Shown here one piece after another: positions 27,913 through 36,936 of a DNA stretch of 64,000 nucleotides. Both the position numbers and the translations under genes were made by a program. The stretch is from Flavobacterium muglaense (GTDB lineage: Bacteria; Bacteroidota; Bacteroidia; Flavobacteriales; Flavobacteriaceae), in the NCBI RefSeq assembly GCF_014305155.1, contig NZ_JACRUK010000011.1:1-64000 (forward strand). The letters run 5' to 3'. Positions within the stretch are counted from its first letter, which is position 1, and every line of letters begins with the position of its first letter. The notes under the pieces were generated by a model. That model did not search any database and was not told where the DNA came from. It saw nothing but the letters and a program-made list of their open reading frames with translations.

Positions 27913-28890
27913 ATGAAATCATTATACATTACACTTTCTCTTATTTTACTATCCATAAATAGCTATTCTCAAATCGAAAAAGTTGAAGACCCAAACATTG
28001 TTAAAGATATTAAATCCGAAGAATTAAAAGGTAATGTAAAAAAAATAACTGTTTCAGATTATAAAATTGTTGAAAAATTTGGAGAAGCAACTGAAATTAA
28101 AACTATAACTACAGAAATAACCTTTAATAAAGATGGGTTTTATTTGAGCAAAAATGTGGATTGTGTAGCTGATGATAGGCTAGTTTCCATTCTTTGTGAC
28201 TCAAAAAAGAAACTTTATTTATACCATGAGGGGAGTAATTGTGTTTCTTATTTTTCATGCACGCAATACGATTTTGACTCCTATGAGTACAAAACTGAAT
28301 GCATTAATGGGTTACTACAAAAAATTACATATAAGTACAACACTAGTTATCGTTTAAATGGAGAATATAGAGTTTTTTATCATGATAAAAAAAAGAATCT
28401 TACAAAAATTGAATTCTATGATAAACAGGATAACATTTCTAAAATTTGGCAGTATTCATACAATGATAGTAACAAGATAATTGAAAAAAAAGAGTTTGAC
28501 AGCAATGGAAATTTAAATGAAAAATTTGTTTTTGGCTATGACACAAAAAACCGATTGATTTTTAAGGATACTTATAAATTAAGAAACAATCCACTACAAA
28601 AAGATTCTTCAATTAAATATCTTTATGATATACATAACAACTTGTTAACTTGTTATAATTATGCCTATAGTCTATACAAATCTGCAATGGAGTCAACAGG
28701 TAGTATATCTTACAGTTATAAATACGATAATAATGGAAATATTGTTGAAGAAACACAGTCGTTTGGTAAATCTGTAGATACAAAAATTAAATATTATGGG
28801 TATGATGGTGCAGGTAATTGGACAAAATCAGTTTGGTATTCAAGTAAAAATAACCCCGAAAAAAAAGTAATAAGACAAATTGAATATTAA
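27913..28890 (+). CDS. Secreted beta-rich protein related to YD/RHS-like repeats
   Basis: 325-aa protein with a signal peptide (LYITLSLILLSINSYSQ) and beta-strand repeats of the pattern KYDNNGNIVEE, FGYDTKNRLIFKD and YGYDGAGNWTKS, resembling YD-type repeats and the C-terminal part of the preceding LysM protein. It follows that gene after 14 bp, and the two may share an ancestor. No toxin tip or enzymatic motif is seen. Probably an exported structural or binding protein; no precise function can be given. Confidence 0.65.
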   Translation: MKSLYITLSLILLSINSYSQIEKVEDPNIVKDIKSEELKGNVKKITVSDYKIVEKFGEATEIKTITTEITFNKDGFYLSKNVDCVADDRLVSILCDSKKKLYLYHEGSNCVSYFSCTQYDFDSYEYKTECINGLLQKITYKYNTSYRLNGEYRVFYHDKKKNLTKIEFYDKQDNISKIWQYSYNDSNKIIEKKEFDSNGNLNEKFVFGYDTKNRLIFKDTYKLRNNPLQKDSSIKYLYDIHNNLLTCYNYAYSLYKSAMESTGSISYSYKYDNNGNIVEETQSFGKSVDTKIKYYGYDGAGNWTKSVWYSSKNNPEKKVIRQIEY

Positions 28891-28900
28891 AAATAAAAAC

Positions 28901-29350
28901 ATGAAAAAAAACATTCTAAAATCACCAATATACTTTGTCTTATTCTCATTGATTATTATAAGTTGTAAAGACGTATCTACGGTTAATTCAATTTCTAATA
29001 ATTCTGAAGACAAGAAGATTGATAGTAAATATATTGCTTATCTTCAAAAATATGAAGACCCAGATTCACAAGGGTCAGATAAAGTTAATTTTCAAAAAAT
29101 AGGCAAAAATGTTTTTTGGGTTACTTATTATCATGAAGCTGGCACTAAACAAGAATATTATTGGAAAAATGTAAATAATTTATTAGTTCCATGTTTTATA
29201 TTTGAATATGGCGGAATGGATTGGGATTCTAATTTAGAATATTATTTTGAAGATATAAAAACAGGTAAAAAGAAAGAAGGAAGTGCTACAGAAGCTGATA
29301 TTCTTAAATTGAAAGAAAATTTCATCAAAGAGAATTTTAAAAACATTTAG
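28901..29350 (+). CDS. Small lipoprotein
   Basis: 149-aa protein starting at the ATG at 28901; an earlier in-frame codon at 28880 overlaps the upstream gene and would put the signal sequence inside the protein. The signal FVLFSLIIISCKD ends in a lipobox with Cys near residue 23, so it is a predicted lipoprotein. The rest is charged with aromatic patches (EYYWKN, FEYGGMDWDS) and no known domain. Third member of the exported-protein cluster. Confidence 0.65.
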   Translation: MKKNILKSPIYFVLFSLIIISCKDVSTVNSISNNSEDKKIDSKYIAYLQKYEDPDSQGSDKVNFQKIGKNVFWVTYYHEAGTKQEYYWKNVNNLLVPCFIFEYGGMDWDSNLEYYFEDIKTGKKKEGSATEADILKLKENFIKENFKNI

Positions 29351-29489
29351 AAAAATCATAAATTTAGAAAGATTTTTAGAAAAATAAACAAGTATGTTTT
29401 ATATAAAATTCTTAAAAAAATATTTTAAAAAAATCTGCAAAAAAAATTTTTAGCGAACAGCATCGAACCCCACTATATCTAAAATACCC

Positions 29490-29527
29490 ACCCCTCCCCC
29501 CAGGGCAGGTAACTGGAGGGAGGGGGG
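29490..29527. terminator. G/C-rich hairpin, possible terminator
   Basis: CCCCTCCCCCCAG (29491-29503) can pair with CTGGAGGGAGGGGGG (29513-29527). It lies between the lipoprotein gene and the convergent serine recombinase, in otherwise A/T-rich DNA. Neither strand has an obvious T run after it, so the terminator role is uncertain. Confidence 0.4.
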
Positions 29528-29534
29528 ATTGAAT

Positions 29535-30170
29535 TCAAATCATAGAAAGAGTCAACATCAAATCTTTTACCTTTTTTACTGTGTTTGGGGAAACATCATA
29601 ACCTTTGCTTTTATCGCTTGCCAGTTTTGCCATGTCTCTAAGTGACATTGTAGGATTTGATTTTATCACCTTAACAGCTCTGTTGTGTTTTGCCAGTGTT
29701 TCTTCAGGAGTGTCTTTTGTTTCTTTCATTCGCCCTTTATAGGCTCCACGTAATCGAGCTTGAATTATCCCTTCAGCCTGTCTTTCAAGAAGTGAGGCTT
29801 TTTCGAGCGAACTCAGCTCACTTAGAATGGTTGTTATAAGATTAAATACTGGATTGGCTTTTTCATTTATCATTGACTCAAGCCCTAAGTTATCAATCTT
29901 AACAATCACTCCCTTGTCAAAGAAAAATTTAAGGGTCTGTAATACATTGATAGTAGACCTTCCTGCACGGTCAATTGCATGGATTGAAACGAAATTCACT
30001 TCTCCAGCTTCAACGGCTTCAACAAGCTTTTTCCCAGCTGGTCTTTCTGCAAATGGTATTGAACCGCTGATTGTATCAATAAATAATATTTCATCTGGAT
30101 GGGATTTTGCCAGTTGGCGTAGGTTAGATTGTTGAGCCGTACTTTGGCGAATGTATCTCGCTTTTTTCAT
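29535..30170 (-). CDS. Serine recombinase (resolvase/invertase family)
   Basis: About 211 aa using the ATG at 30170; a longer form from 30209 adds a leader with no conservation. The N-terminal resolvase domain has RYIRQS with nucleophile Ser at about residue 10, AIDRAGRST near 67-75 (the conserved Arg pair), and the E helix. The C-terminal part (residues about 165-205) is a helix-turn-helix (LRDMAKLASDKSKGYDVSPN). It is typical of small DNA invertases or resolvases. It may resolve multimers or invert a promoter in the island; no inverted repeats bordering a switch were found. Confidence 0.82.
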   Translation of the reverse strand: MKKARYIRQSTAQQSNLRQLAKSHPDEILFIDTISGSIPFAERPAGKKLVEAVEAGEVNFVSIHAIDRAGRSTINVLQTLKFFFDKGVIVKIDNLGLESMINEKANPVFNLITTILSELSSLEKASLLERQAEGIIQARLRGAYKGRMKETKDTPEETLAKHNRAVKVIKSNPTMSLRDMAKLASDKSKGYDVSPNTVKKVKDLMLTLSMI

Positions 30171-30317
30171 AATTGGATTATTTAGGTGAAATTTTGAAAA
30201 AGTGTGCATTTTTAGGATGGTGTATTTTGCACAGTTTAATTGGTTGATATTGTTGAGTAATGATTTTTTATAATGTGAACCGTATGGCTATAACCTAATT
30301 TTGCACAGGACTGAAGG

Positions 30318-30608
30318 TTACTTACCTTCAATCCAGTCCAGAATATCTACAAGCATATCGCAATACACATCATTTACTTCTTTTATAGTTTCTCCTTTTT
30401 TACTGATGAATGATATTGTGTAAGTGTCAATCCATTTTAACTGTATTCTGACAGTTCCTTTGTGTTTGAAACCTGAACATTGGAATTGTAACCCTCCTTG
30501 ATATTCCTTTGATTCTGGTAATGCAATAAAGTTTTTAGAACCATAAGCCATTAAAGCCCATTTATCAGCATATTTAATTTGTTCAATGATTGTTTTAGCT
30601 ATTTCCAT
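30318..30608 (-). CDS. Small hypothetical protein
   Basis: 96-aa protein (MEIAKTIIEQIKYADKWALM at the start, LVDILDWIEGK at the end). No domain recognised; it resembles small accessory proteins common in Bacteroidota mobile elements. It diverges from the XRE gene at 30755 across a 146-bp AT-rich region that holds a TATATTTG-like -7 element at 30731-30738. Confidence 0.6.
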   Translation of the reverse strand: MEIAKTIIEQIKYADKWALMAYGSKNFIALPESKEYQGGLQFQCSGFKHKGTVRIQLKWIDTYTISFISKKGETIKEVNDVYCDMLVDILDWIEGK

Positions 30609-30754
30609 TTTTTTTACAGTTATAAAGTGATACTTGATTAATACACTACAAAGTAAAGTAATATTTGATTAAAAAGCAAGTTTTGTTTAATTTTTTATTA
30701 AATAAATTAAGTCTTACTTGATTTATTTTCTATATTTGTAAAAAAAATATTAAA

Positions 30755-31033
30755 ATGGGTGTACTACGATTAAAGGAAATAATGACATTAAAAGGAATGT
30801 CTAGGGATGAATTATCTTCAATAGTTGAAGTATCACCAACAACTATATCAAATATCTCAAGTGAGAAAAATTTACCAACGATTCAACTCTTATTAAAGAT
30901 AGCTGAAGCACTTGATGTTGATATTAGGGAATTGTTTATTCCAACCAGAGGAACTTCTATAACTCAATTGGAAGTAGATGTAGCTAAGGAATTAATTGAA
31001 AAAGGACTTGGTATTTTAAATGGAAATATTTAA
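30755..31033 (+). CDS. XRE-family HTH regulator
   Basis: 92-aa protein with a Cro/CI HTH: LRLKEIMTLKGMSRDELSSI, then VSPTTISNISSEKNLPTIQL, followed by ALDVDIRELF. The 16-residue gap between helices is usual. It is followed after 39 bp by a small gene and could regulate both it and the divergent gene at 30318. A TATATTTG -7 box precedes the start. Confidence 0.85.
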   Translation: MGVLRLKEIMTLKGMSRDELSSIVEVSPTTISNISSEKNLPTIQLLLKIAEALDVDIRELFIPTRGTSITQLEVDVAKELIEKGLGILNGNI

Positions 31034-31072
31034 TTATTAAAAATTATCAGATATTTATAATTAAAGCACTTT

Positions 31073-31465
31073 ATGGAAAATATTAAAATTGGTAAAAGAG
31101 AAATAACAATTGAAAAATTTCAATTTGAACACACCTATAGTGGCTTAATAATTGGTTCGCCAAACGAAGTTATTAATACCAAAATCTTGTCTGATTACAT
31201 AAATTCATTAACTAAAGGTCATCGTAAATCTATTTTTCATTATACTAGCAATGACTATATTTCAAAAGACACATTAAAACCAGTCATTTATTCTGCATTT
31301 TTAGAATCGGACTCAATTGATGATACCGAAAATCAATATGATGGTAGCAGGCTAGTTGTAAGTTGGTTTGGTGAAGAACAAATTGATAAATCAGTTAAAC
31401 AAATTATTCAGGAAGGGTTAGCAGGTTTTAAATATGACAAACTCGCTGAAAATTTCAACTTTTAA
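31073..31465 (+). CDS. Hypothetical protein
   Basis: 130-aa protein, mixed beta/alpha (NIKIGKREITIEKFQFEHTY, later SRLVVSWFGEEQIDKSVK). No signal peptide or family recognised. It probably shares an operon with the XRE gene. The gene converges with the 31508 gene; only about 40 bp separates the two stop codons. Confidence 0.55.
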   Translation: MENIKIGKREITIEKFQFEHTYSGLIIGSPNEVINTKILSDYINSLTKGHRKSIFHYTSNDYISKDTLKPVIYSAFLESDSIDDTENQYDGSRLVVSWFGEEQIDKSVKQIIQEGLAGFKYDKLAENFNF

Positions 31466-31507
31466 AGAAATATATGTACACAGTTGTGTCCGTGATAACA
31501 ATGTTTT

Positions 31508-31939
31508 CTATTCAAAAATTTTACCACTGGTTAATACTGAAAGTTTATTAAGGAATGATTTGAAATTAGGTGGGTATTCTTCTAGTCCATTTGATTTTAA
31601 TCTAAAATCATCTATCCAAATATCGCATTCCCAAGAAGTGCCGTCACAAATAAAATTATTTTGATATTCCTTTTCCCATGATTTGCAGTAACGAGAAATA
31701 TACTTGAAAAAATTTAGTTTTCTTTCCTCTGAAATTACTAAATTGGAATCAATAGAATCGGATTGAAAAATGGCAATATGTTCATATTGATAATCATTTA
31801 TGAATATTGGGTTTATATTGGAAATAGTTGCAGTATCTCCTGTTTGAGCCCTATATAAGAACAATCCTTTTTTATATTCTAAAGAGTAACTTGACCCAAA
31901 ATAACCACCTATTCTAAATTCAAATTTTTTTATTTTCAT
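31508..31939 (-). CDS. Small protein at the end of the type III R-M operon
   Basis: About 143 aa with start at the ATG at 31939, which overlaps the end of the upstream PIN/membrane gene by 20 bp; a longer form from 31978 is unlikely. The sequence begins MKIKKFEFRIGGYFG and has a Trp-rich C-terminal part (CDGTSWECDIWIDDFRL). Function unknown. Last gene of a co-directional six-gene unit including the restriction genes, so possibly an accessory factor. Confidence 0.55.
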   Translation of the reverse strand: MKIKKFEFRIGGYFGSSYSLEYKKGLFLYRAQTGDTATISNINPIFINDYQYEHIAIFQSDSIDSNLVISEERKLNFFKYISRYCKSWEKEYQNNFICDGTSWECDIWIDDFRLKSNGLEEYPPNFKSFLNKLSVLTSGKIFE

Positions 31940-33887
31940 TATAATTAATTTGATTTTCCCAAACATTTCCTTTTGCATAATTAATTAATTCAATTCCTTT
32001 ATCAATATATTTGTCATCACTTGTCAATTTGTAGTAAGCTGTTTCCTTCATTCTTCGAATAAACAAACTTTTCCAAATCATTAGATTATAATTTTCTTTT
32101 TTTGATAAATAAAACTTTACATATTCTAAAATTAAAAAACAAATTATAGAAATATACCATCGAGAAATCATCCCTATTCCTAATGAAATTAACGGAATAA
32201 CAATAACAGAAACCAGTAAATCAATTCTTTTTGTTAAGTTTTTAGTTTTTTGCAATATTGAATATAAGTCTAATCTACCTTTTTGTTCGATTTCTTTATA
32301 TTTTCCTTCAATTTCATCAATTTCATTTAACCTAGTATCAAAATAAGTTTTAGCAAAGTCTTTAAATTTAATAATGACGTTTTCTTGAACTGATTCAATT
32401 TTTGCATGACTATATCTTTCATCAGTAAAAGTCACAATCATATTTTTTATTTCTTCTTTATCAGTAGAATATACTCTAGCTTGATTTATAAAACTAAAAA
32501 TATCTCTTCCTCTATGTTTAAATTCAGAGGTTCTTCTTTTTATAAAACTGAAAAAATTATCATAATCAATATCATCACTATCATTTGATAATGGATTATG
32601 TATCGCAAAAAGTTGAGAAGGCAAAATTGTTGCTGGGATAAGTATATTTTTATCGTCTGACAATATTTTGTTTAAACCTCTATCAGTTGTTAAATAAAAT
32701 GACTTTACTTCTGAATAATTGAAGTTGTTATTTCCCCTTCTTTTGTTAACATACAGTACATTATAAGCATCAACTTCAGCTTGTTTATTTGAATATCGGT
32801 ATGTAGTTATTTTTTTTCTCTCTTGAATTAATTTTTTTGCATAAAGAACAATCTCGTAAGGCTCTAATTTTATATTATGATTAGCTTGTTCAATATTCAA
32901 ATCTGAACATATTTTTTTGAATCGAGATTTCATTAGTAATCCATATTGTTCTGGACTATTAACAAATTTTAAATTTTTTAATCTACTATACTGCACAATA
33001 AAATCGTCATTAAAAAAATGAGGAGCTTCTGCAACTAACTCTTGAATTATTTCAATATTTTTTGCTTGCTCTGCTTTTGATATTTTATTAATACTTGAAT
33101 CTAATGTGTTATTCAATTCTTGAAATGTTCTCAAAGAATATTCAAAAATCACACCTTGTTTTATGCAGGATTTAATTAGTTTAAGTATGGTTTCCATTCT
33201 CTCTTCACCTCCAACACCTAGCATCCTAAAAATAATGTTGGTGTCTAAAACATATGTCTTATCGTTGTATATATTTTCTGAAAATTGTTTAACTCCCTTT
33301 CCAGATGTTAATATTGCAAATTCAATTGCTTTCACAAATTGATTATAAAGTCTCCTATTTTTTATAGGGTCATCGAATTCGAGAAATTCATTAAAAATAT
33401 TTAGTTCTTGTTGCGTGAAATTATTTTTAATAATATCTGGGACAAGTGATTCAAGGTTTAAAGGGTTGAAAGCATATATGTTTTCATAAATTGATTGATA
33501 TAATATTTTTAATATTATATCTTTAAAAATTAAATCATAATTATGAAACTTTAAAAACTTTTCAATAGAAGGTTCTATTGAGAATTCAGAAATATTTTTT
33601 TCAACCTCGTCAAACTTTTTAGGTGTTAGTTTTATTAATGGTTCACTTTCAGTATTTGTTATATCAAAAGAATGCGAATTAGTAATCAGATTGTCAAAAA
33701 AATCTCTTTCTATAGATTCTTTACTTTTAGTAATAGTAGCGTTAAATAATTCATCAGCTTTTAGGTTTTCATTATTATTTTCATATAGAATTTCAAAAAT
33801 AATTGAAAGCACAACTCTTTTAAAGTCTTGGTTGTCTCTATCTTGTAATAAACATGCTAATCTTAAAATATTAATATTTTCCTTCAT
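31920..33887 (-). CDS. PIN-domain-like protein with C-terminal membrane hairpin
   Basis: 655-aa protein. A PIN-like nuclease core is seen in the middle: YVLDTNIIFRML near residue 212 (first Asp), a central helical region, and YLTTDRGLNKIL near 394 (C-terminal Asp). Near residues 552-600 there are two hydrophobic stretches (LLVSVIVIPLISLGIG and YISIICFLILEYVKF) suggesting a membrane hairpin. It lies 18 bp after the type III Res gene in the same direction. A membrane-linked nuclease next to an R-M system could be a back-up abortive-infection effector; that is inference. The exact PIN subfamily is not determined. Confidence 0.6.
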   Translation of the reverse strand: MKENINILRLACLLQDRDNQDFKRVVLSIIFEILYENNNENLKADELFNATITKSKESIERDFFDNLITNSHSFDITNTESEPLIKLTPKKFDEVEKNISEFSIEPSIEKFLKFHNYDLIFKDIILKILYQSIYENIYAFNPLNLESLVPDIIKNNFTQQELNIFNEFLEFDDPIKNRRLYNQFVKAIEFAILTSGKGVKQFSENIYNDKTYVLDTNIIFRMLGVGGEERMETILKLIKSCIKQGVIFEYSLRTFQELNNTLDSSINKISKAEQAKNIEIIQELVAEAPHFFNDDFIVQYSRLKNLKFVNSPEQYGLLMKSRFKKICSDLNIEQANHNIKLEPYEIVLYAKKLIQERKKITTYRYSNKQAEVDAYNVLYVNKRRGNNNFNYSEVKSFYLTTDRGLNKILSDDKNILIPATILPSQLFAIHNPLSNDSDDIDYDNFFSFIKRRTSEFKHRGRDIFSFINQARVYSTDKEEIKNMIVTFTDERYSHAKIESVQENVIIKFKDFAKTYFDTRLNEIDEIEGKYKEIEQKGRLDLYSILQKTKNLTKRIDLLVSVIVIPLISLGIGMISRWYISIICFLILEYVKFYLSKKENYNLMIWKSLFIRRMKETAYYKLTSDDKYIDKGIELINYAKGNVWENQINYNENKKI

Positions 33888-33905
33888 ATTTATGAACTTA
33901 AAAAA

Positions 33906-36900
33906 TTATTTACTCAAAGCATAATCCTCAACATCAGCTAATTCAGTAGCAACAATCATTTTACTACCAATAGCATTAAAATGTCGTTTACCGCATTTGA
34001 TTTTAGCTTGTTCTTTCGGTCTTAAATCAAATAGACCTGTACTACCTTTGGATTCCACAACAAAGTACAATTTTTCATCATCTTGGTCTTTCCACATGAT
34101 AGCCCAATCTGGGTTGTAGGTTCCAAGTGGAGTATCGATTTTAAACCAATCTGGTAGTTTAGCATAAACGGAAATATTGGCACTGTTTTCAAATTCCTTT
34201 GCCAAATTAGATTCTACATTGGAGTCATAAACAACATAATTATAAGGTGATTTTGAACTCTCCTTCAAATTACTTTTCATATAGCCAAATAACTCTTTAT
34301 TTTCAAAAAGCTCTTGTTCGTAGTATTCAGCATCACCAATTTTTTTGTAACTAATACCATCAATGATGTGTAAGTTCATTTGTTCATTGATAATATCAAT
34401 ACAGCCTTCAATAAATTTTTGAGGATTGATTTTGAAGTAATCCAATTTATTGATTCCAGTTAAAATGCTTACAATTGACTTTCTGGTCAGCTGGGTCTCA
34501 TTCTGAAGATAGCTTACAATATCTGGCAATCTTTCTACTTCATCTTTGATACTTGTTGTTTCACTATTAGGACTTATTGTAGCATCAACTCCGCCAGCAT
34601 TAATAGAGATTGAAGCTTTGGTATAAATTAGTTTTCCTCTAGTGATTTTTAAACGGTCATTGATAGCATTAATACATTCTTTAACTAATGAATCAGAATC
34701 AAAGTTAACTGAGAATGTAGTTTTAAATTTTACTTTTTCCCATAGTTCTCTAAACTCTGGACTGTCTAAAATTCTTTTATTTACGGTCACTAATTTTTTA
34801 TCTGCTTGGTTTTTTATTTCAAGTCTTCCAGCAGTTTCCTTTAATGTGTTGATGATTTGATTTAGAACATGTTCCTGTTCTTTGAATTCCTCTGGAATTA
34901 CAACCGTTTCATCCTTTAAATCAATTTTAAGCTTGTCTTGTACTTTTCCTTTAGCATCAATATAACCTTGGCTTATAAGATGTTTGAAAAGCTCTTCTGA
35001 TTTTTCTTGTCCTAAATAAACCGTATCATCTTCATTAATCTCAACAACAATATTTCCAAAACTATGTTTTTCAAGAATACCGAATTTAATCCCCGTTTCT
35101 TTTTCAATCTCTTTCTGGAAATTATCCACAAATTCAGCATAGGTTTCTGTAGCCATGACCGTTAAAGTGTTCACTTCATGCCCATATACACGTTCTCCTG
35201 ATTGATTTACGCACAAACGTAAACCACGACCTATTTCTTGTCTTCTTCTAATTTCGGAACCACCAGCATCTTTCAAAGTACAAATCTGAAATACATTTGG
35301 ATTATCCCATCCTTCTTTTAAAGCGGAGTGAGAAAATATGAAACGTAATTTTGAATCGAAACTCAAAAGCATTTCTTTGTCACGCATGATTAGATTATAG
35401 GTGTCTTCATCTGCATTGGTGTTTCCTTTGGTATCTTTAAAGTATTCATATTTATCCTTAGAATTACTTTTTTTTGATTTTTTATCAATTGAGAAATAAC
35501 CATTATGAACTTGATTTACGGCAACTTCTGCATCATTTAATTCTCCAAATAAACTAACGTATTTTGGTTTTGCTATTAGCTTTAAATATTCTTTTTCGAA
35601 AATTTCGGCATATTCACCATTGGCAACATTTCCATCTTCATCATATTGACGGTATTTGCCAACAGAGTCAATAAAAAACAATGAAAGCACTTTGATTCCT
35701 TGAGGATTCAATACTAATTCTTTGTTTAAATGCTCCTCAATGGTCTTGCGGATTAAAGCTGTTTTGATTTGCTTATCATCTACATTTCCAATGGCTTCAC
35801 CAAGCTTTATAACTTCGTCTTTACTGGTAAAATCAATATATTCATTTCCAGCTACGGCATAAATATCTTTTATAATGTAGCCTTCGTATTCTGCTCTATC
35901 GGTAATTTGTTCTAAATCTTCATTTTGTTTTACCAGAACCGTTTTTCTCGAAATACTTCCGTTTTTAAAAATATCCAGTTCCAACTTTGCTACTGGAAAA
36001 CCCTTTGAGACTTTTACCTCAACCAATCTTATATAAGCATTGTTGTTAATTCCTTCTGTTTGAACAGAACCAACTTCAATTTGTTTAACCAATTTCTTTT
36101 CATAAGCATCTACTGCATCCAGCTTATACATCATGTTTATTTTCTCGTCCTTGCGATGCGTAGCGGAATATTTAACTATAGCCAAAGGATTCAAGCTCTG
36201 GATGGCTTTCTTTCTGATTGGTGTACTTATTGTAGTTTGCGGTTCATCTATAAAAACAACTGGGTTGGTATTTTTAATTAAATCCAATGGTTTGTATCCT
36301 AATGAATCATTGTATCGATGGATAATATTTGCTGTTTTCTTTAAATCATCAGGATTATCAAAGCTTTTTGCAAATGCATCAATATTGATAACCATAATTT
36401 CCAAGCGGTCATTGGTAGCAAAATCTCTAACCTCATTTAGTTTACTAGAATCATAAACAAAGAAATTGTAGTTGATGTTATCATACAATTCTCTTAAATG
36501 TTCTTTGGTAATTTGTAATGATTTGTAAACCCCTTCTTTGATTGGGATAGAAGGAACTACAATGATATGCTTTGAGAAACCATACTTTTTATACAGTTCA
36601 ACTATGCTTCTCAAGTAAACATAAGTTTTACCTGTACCTGTTTCCATCTCAACAGTAAAATCAAGATGTTTTCTATCTATTTCAGCTCTTGTTGAAGGTT
36701 TTAATCCATTGGATAATTGTATTCTCTGTGTGTTTTCAAGAATTTGTCCTTCTGTTAATAGTAATCTGTTACCATAACCCATATCAGTAAACCCAATATT
36801 TTGCTGTTTGGCTAAAAATTCTGGAGAATATACCGTAAAGTTAGAATCACATTTTTCTTGACCACTAAAAATATCTACGATGGCTTCAATGGCTTCTTGT

Positions 36901-36935
36901 TGGTAGTTTAACGTACTATCAAATTGTATTTTCAT
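33906..36935 (-). CDS. res: Type III restriction enzyme Res subunit
   Basis: About 1009 aa from the ATG at 36935, 1 bp after the Mod stop. An SF2 helicase core has METGTGKTYVYLRSI near residue 90, VFIDEPQTTI near 228, and EIGRGLRLCV near 565. The C-terminal part has a PD-(D/E)XK nuclease site: YNPDWAIM near 940 and FVVESKGSTG near 958. It would cut DNA in complex with Mod, driven by ATP-dependent translocation. It sits in an operon with Mod, DUF4391 and an SNF2 helicase upstream and a PIN protein downstream. An upstream in-frame extension begins inside the mod gene and is not preferred. Confidence 0.92.
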   Translation of the reverse strand: MKIQFDSTLNYQQEAIEAIVDIFSGQEKCDSNFTVYSPEFLAKQQNIGFTDMGYGNRLLLTEGQILENTQRIQLSNGLKPSTRAEIDRKHLDFTVEMETGTGKTYVYLRSIVELYKKYGFSKHIIVVPSIPIKEGVYKSLQITKEHLRELYDNINYNFFVYDSSKLNEVRDFATNDRLEIMVINIDAFAKSFDNPDDLKKTANIIHRYNDSLGYKPLDLIKNTNPVVFIDEPQTTISTPIRKKAIQSLNPLAIVKYSATHRKDEKINMMYKLDAVDAYEKKLVKQIEVGSVQTEGINNNAYIRLVEVKVSKGFPVAKLELDIFKNGSISRKTVLVKQNEDLEQITDRAEYEGYIIKDIYAVAGNEYIDFTSKDEVIKLGEAIGNVDDKQIKTALIRKTIEEHLNKELVLNPQGIKVLSLFFIDSVGKYRQYDEDGNVANGEYAEIFEKEYLKLIAKPKYVSLFGELNDAEVAVNQVHNGYFSIDKKSKKSNSKDKYEYFKDTKGNTNADEDTYNLIMRDKEMLLSFDSKLRFIFSHSALKEGWDNPNVFQICTLKDAGGSEIRRRQEIGRGLRLCVNQSGERVYGHEVNTLTVMATETYAEFVDNFQKEIEKETGIKFGILEKHSFGNIVVEINEDDTVYLGQEKSEELFKHLISQGYIDAKGKVQDKLKIDLKDETVVIPEEFKEQEHVLNQIINTLKETAGRLEIKNQADKKLVTVNKRILDSPEFRELWEKVKFKTTFSVNFDSDSLVKECINAINDRLKITRGKLIYTKASISINAGGVDATISPNSETTSIKDEVERLPDIVSYLQNETQLTRKSIVSILTGINKLDYFKINPQKFIEGCIDIINEQMNLHIIDGISYKKIGDAEYYEQELFENKELFGYMKSNLKESSKSPYNYVVYDSNVESNLAKEFENSANISVYAKLPDWFKIDTPLGTYNPDWAIMWKDQDDEKLYFVVESKGSTGLFDLRPKEQAKIKCGKRHFNAIGSKMIVATELADVEDYALSK

Positions 36936-36936
36936 A

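Noticed and set aside
31434..31664. A 76-aa frame between two convergent genes
   Set aside because: Overlaps both real genes on opposite strands and has no leader.
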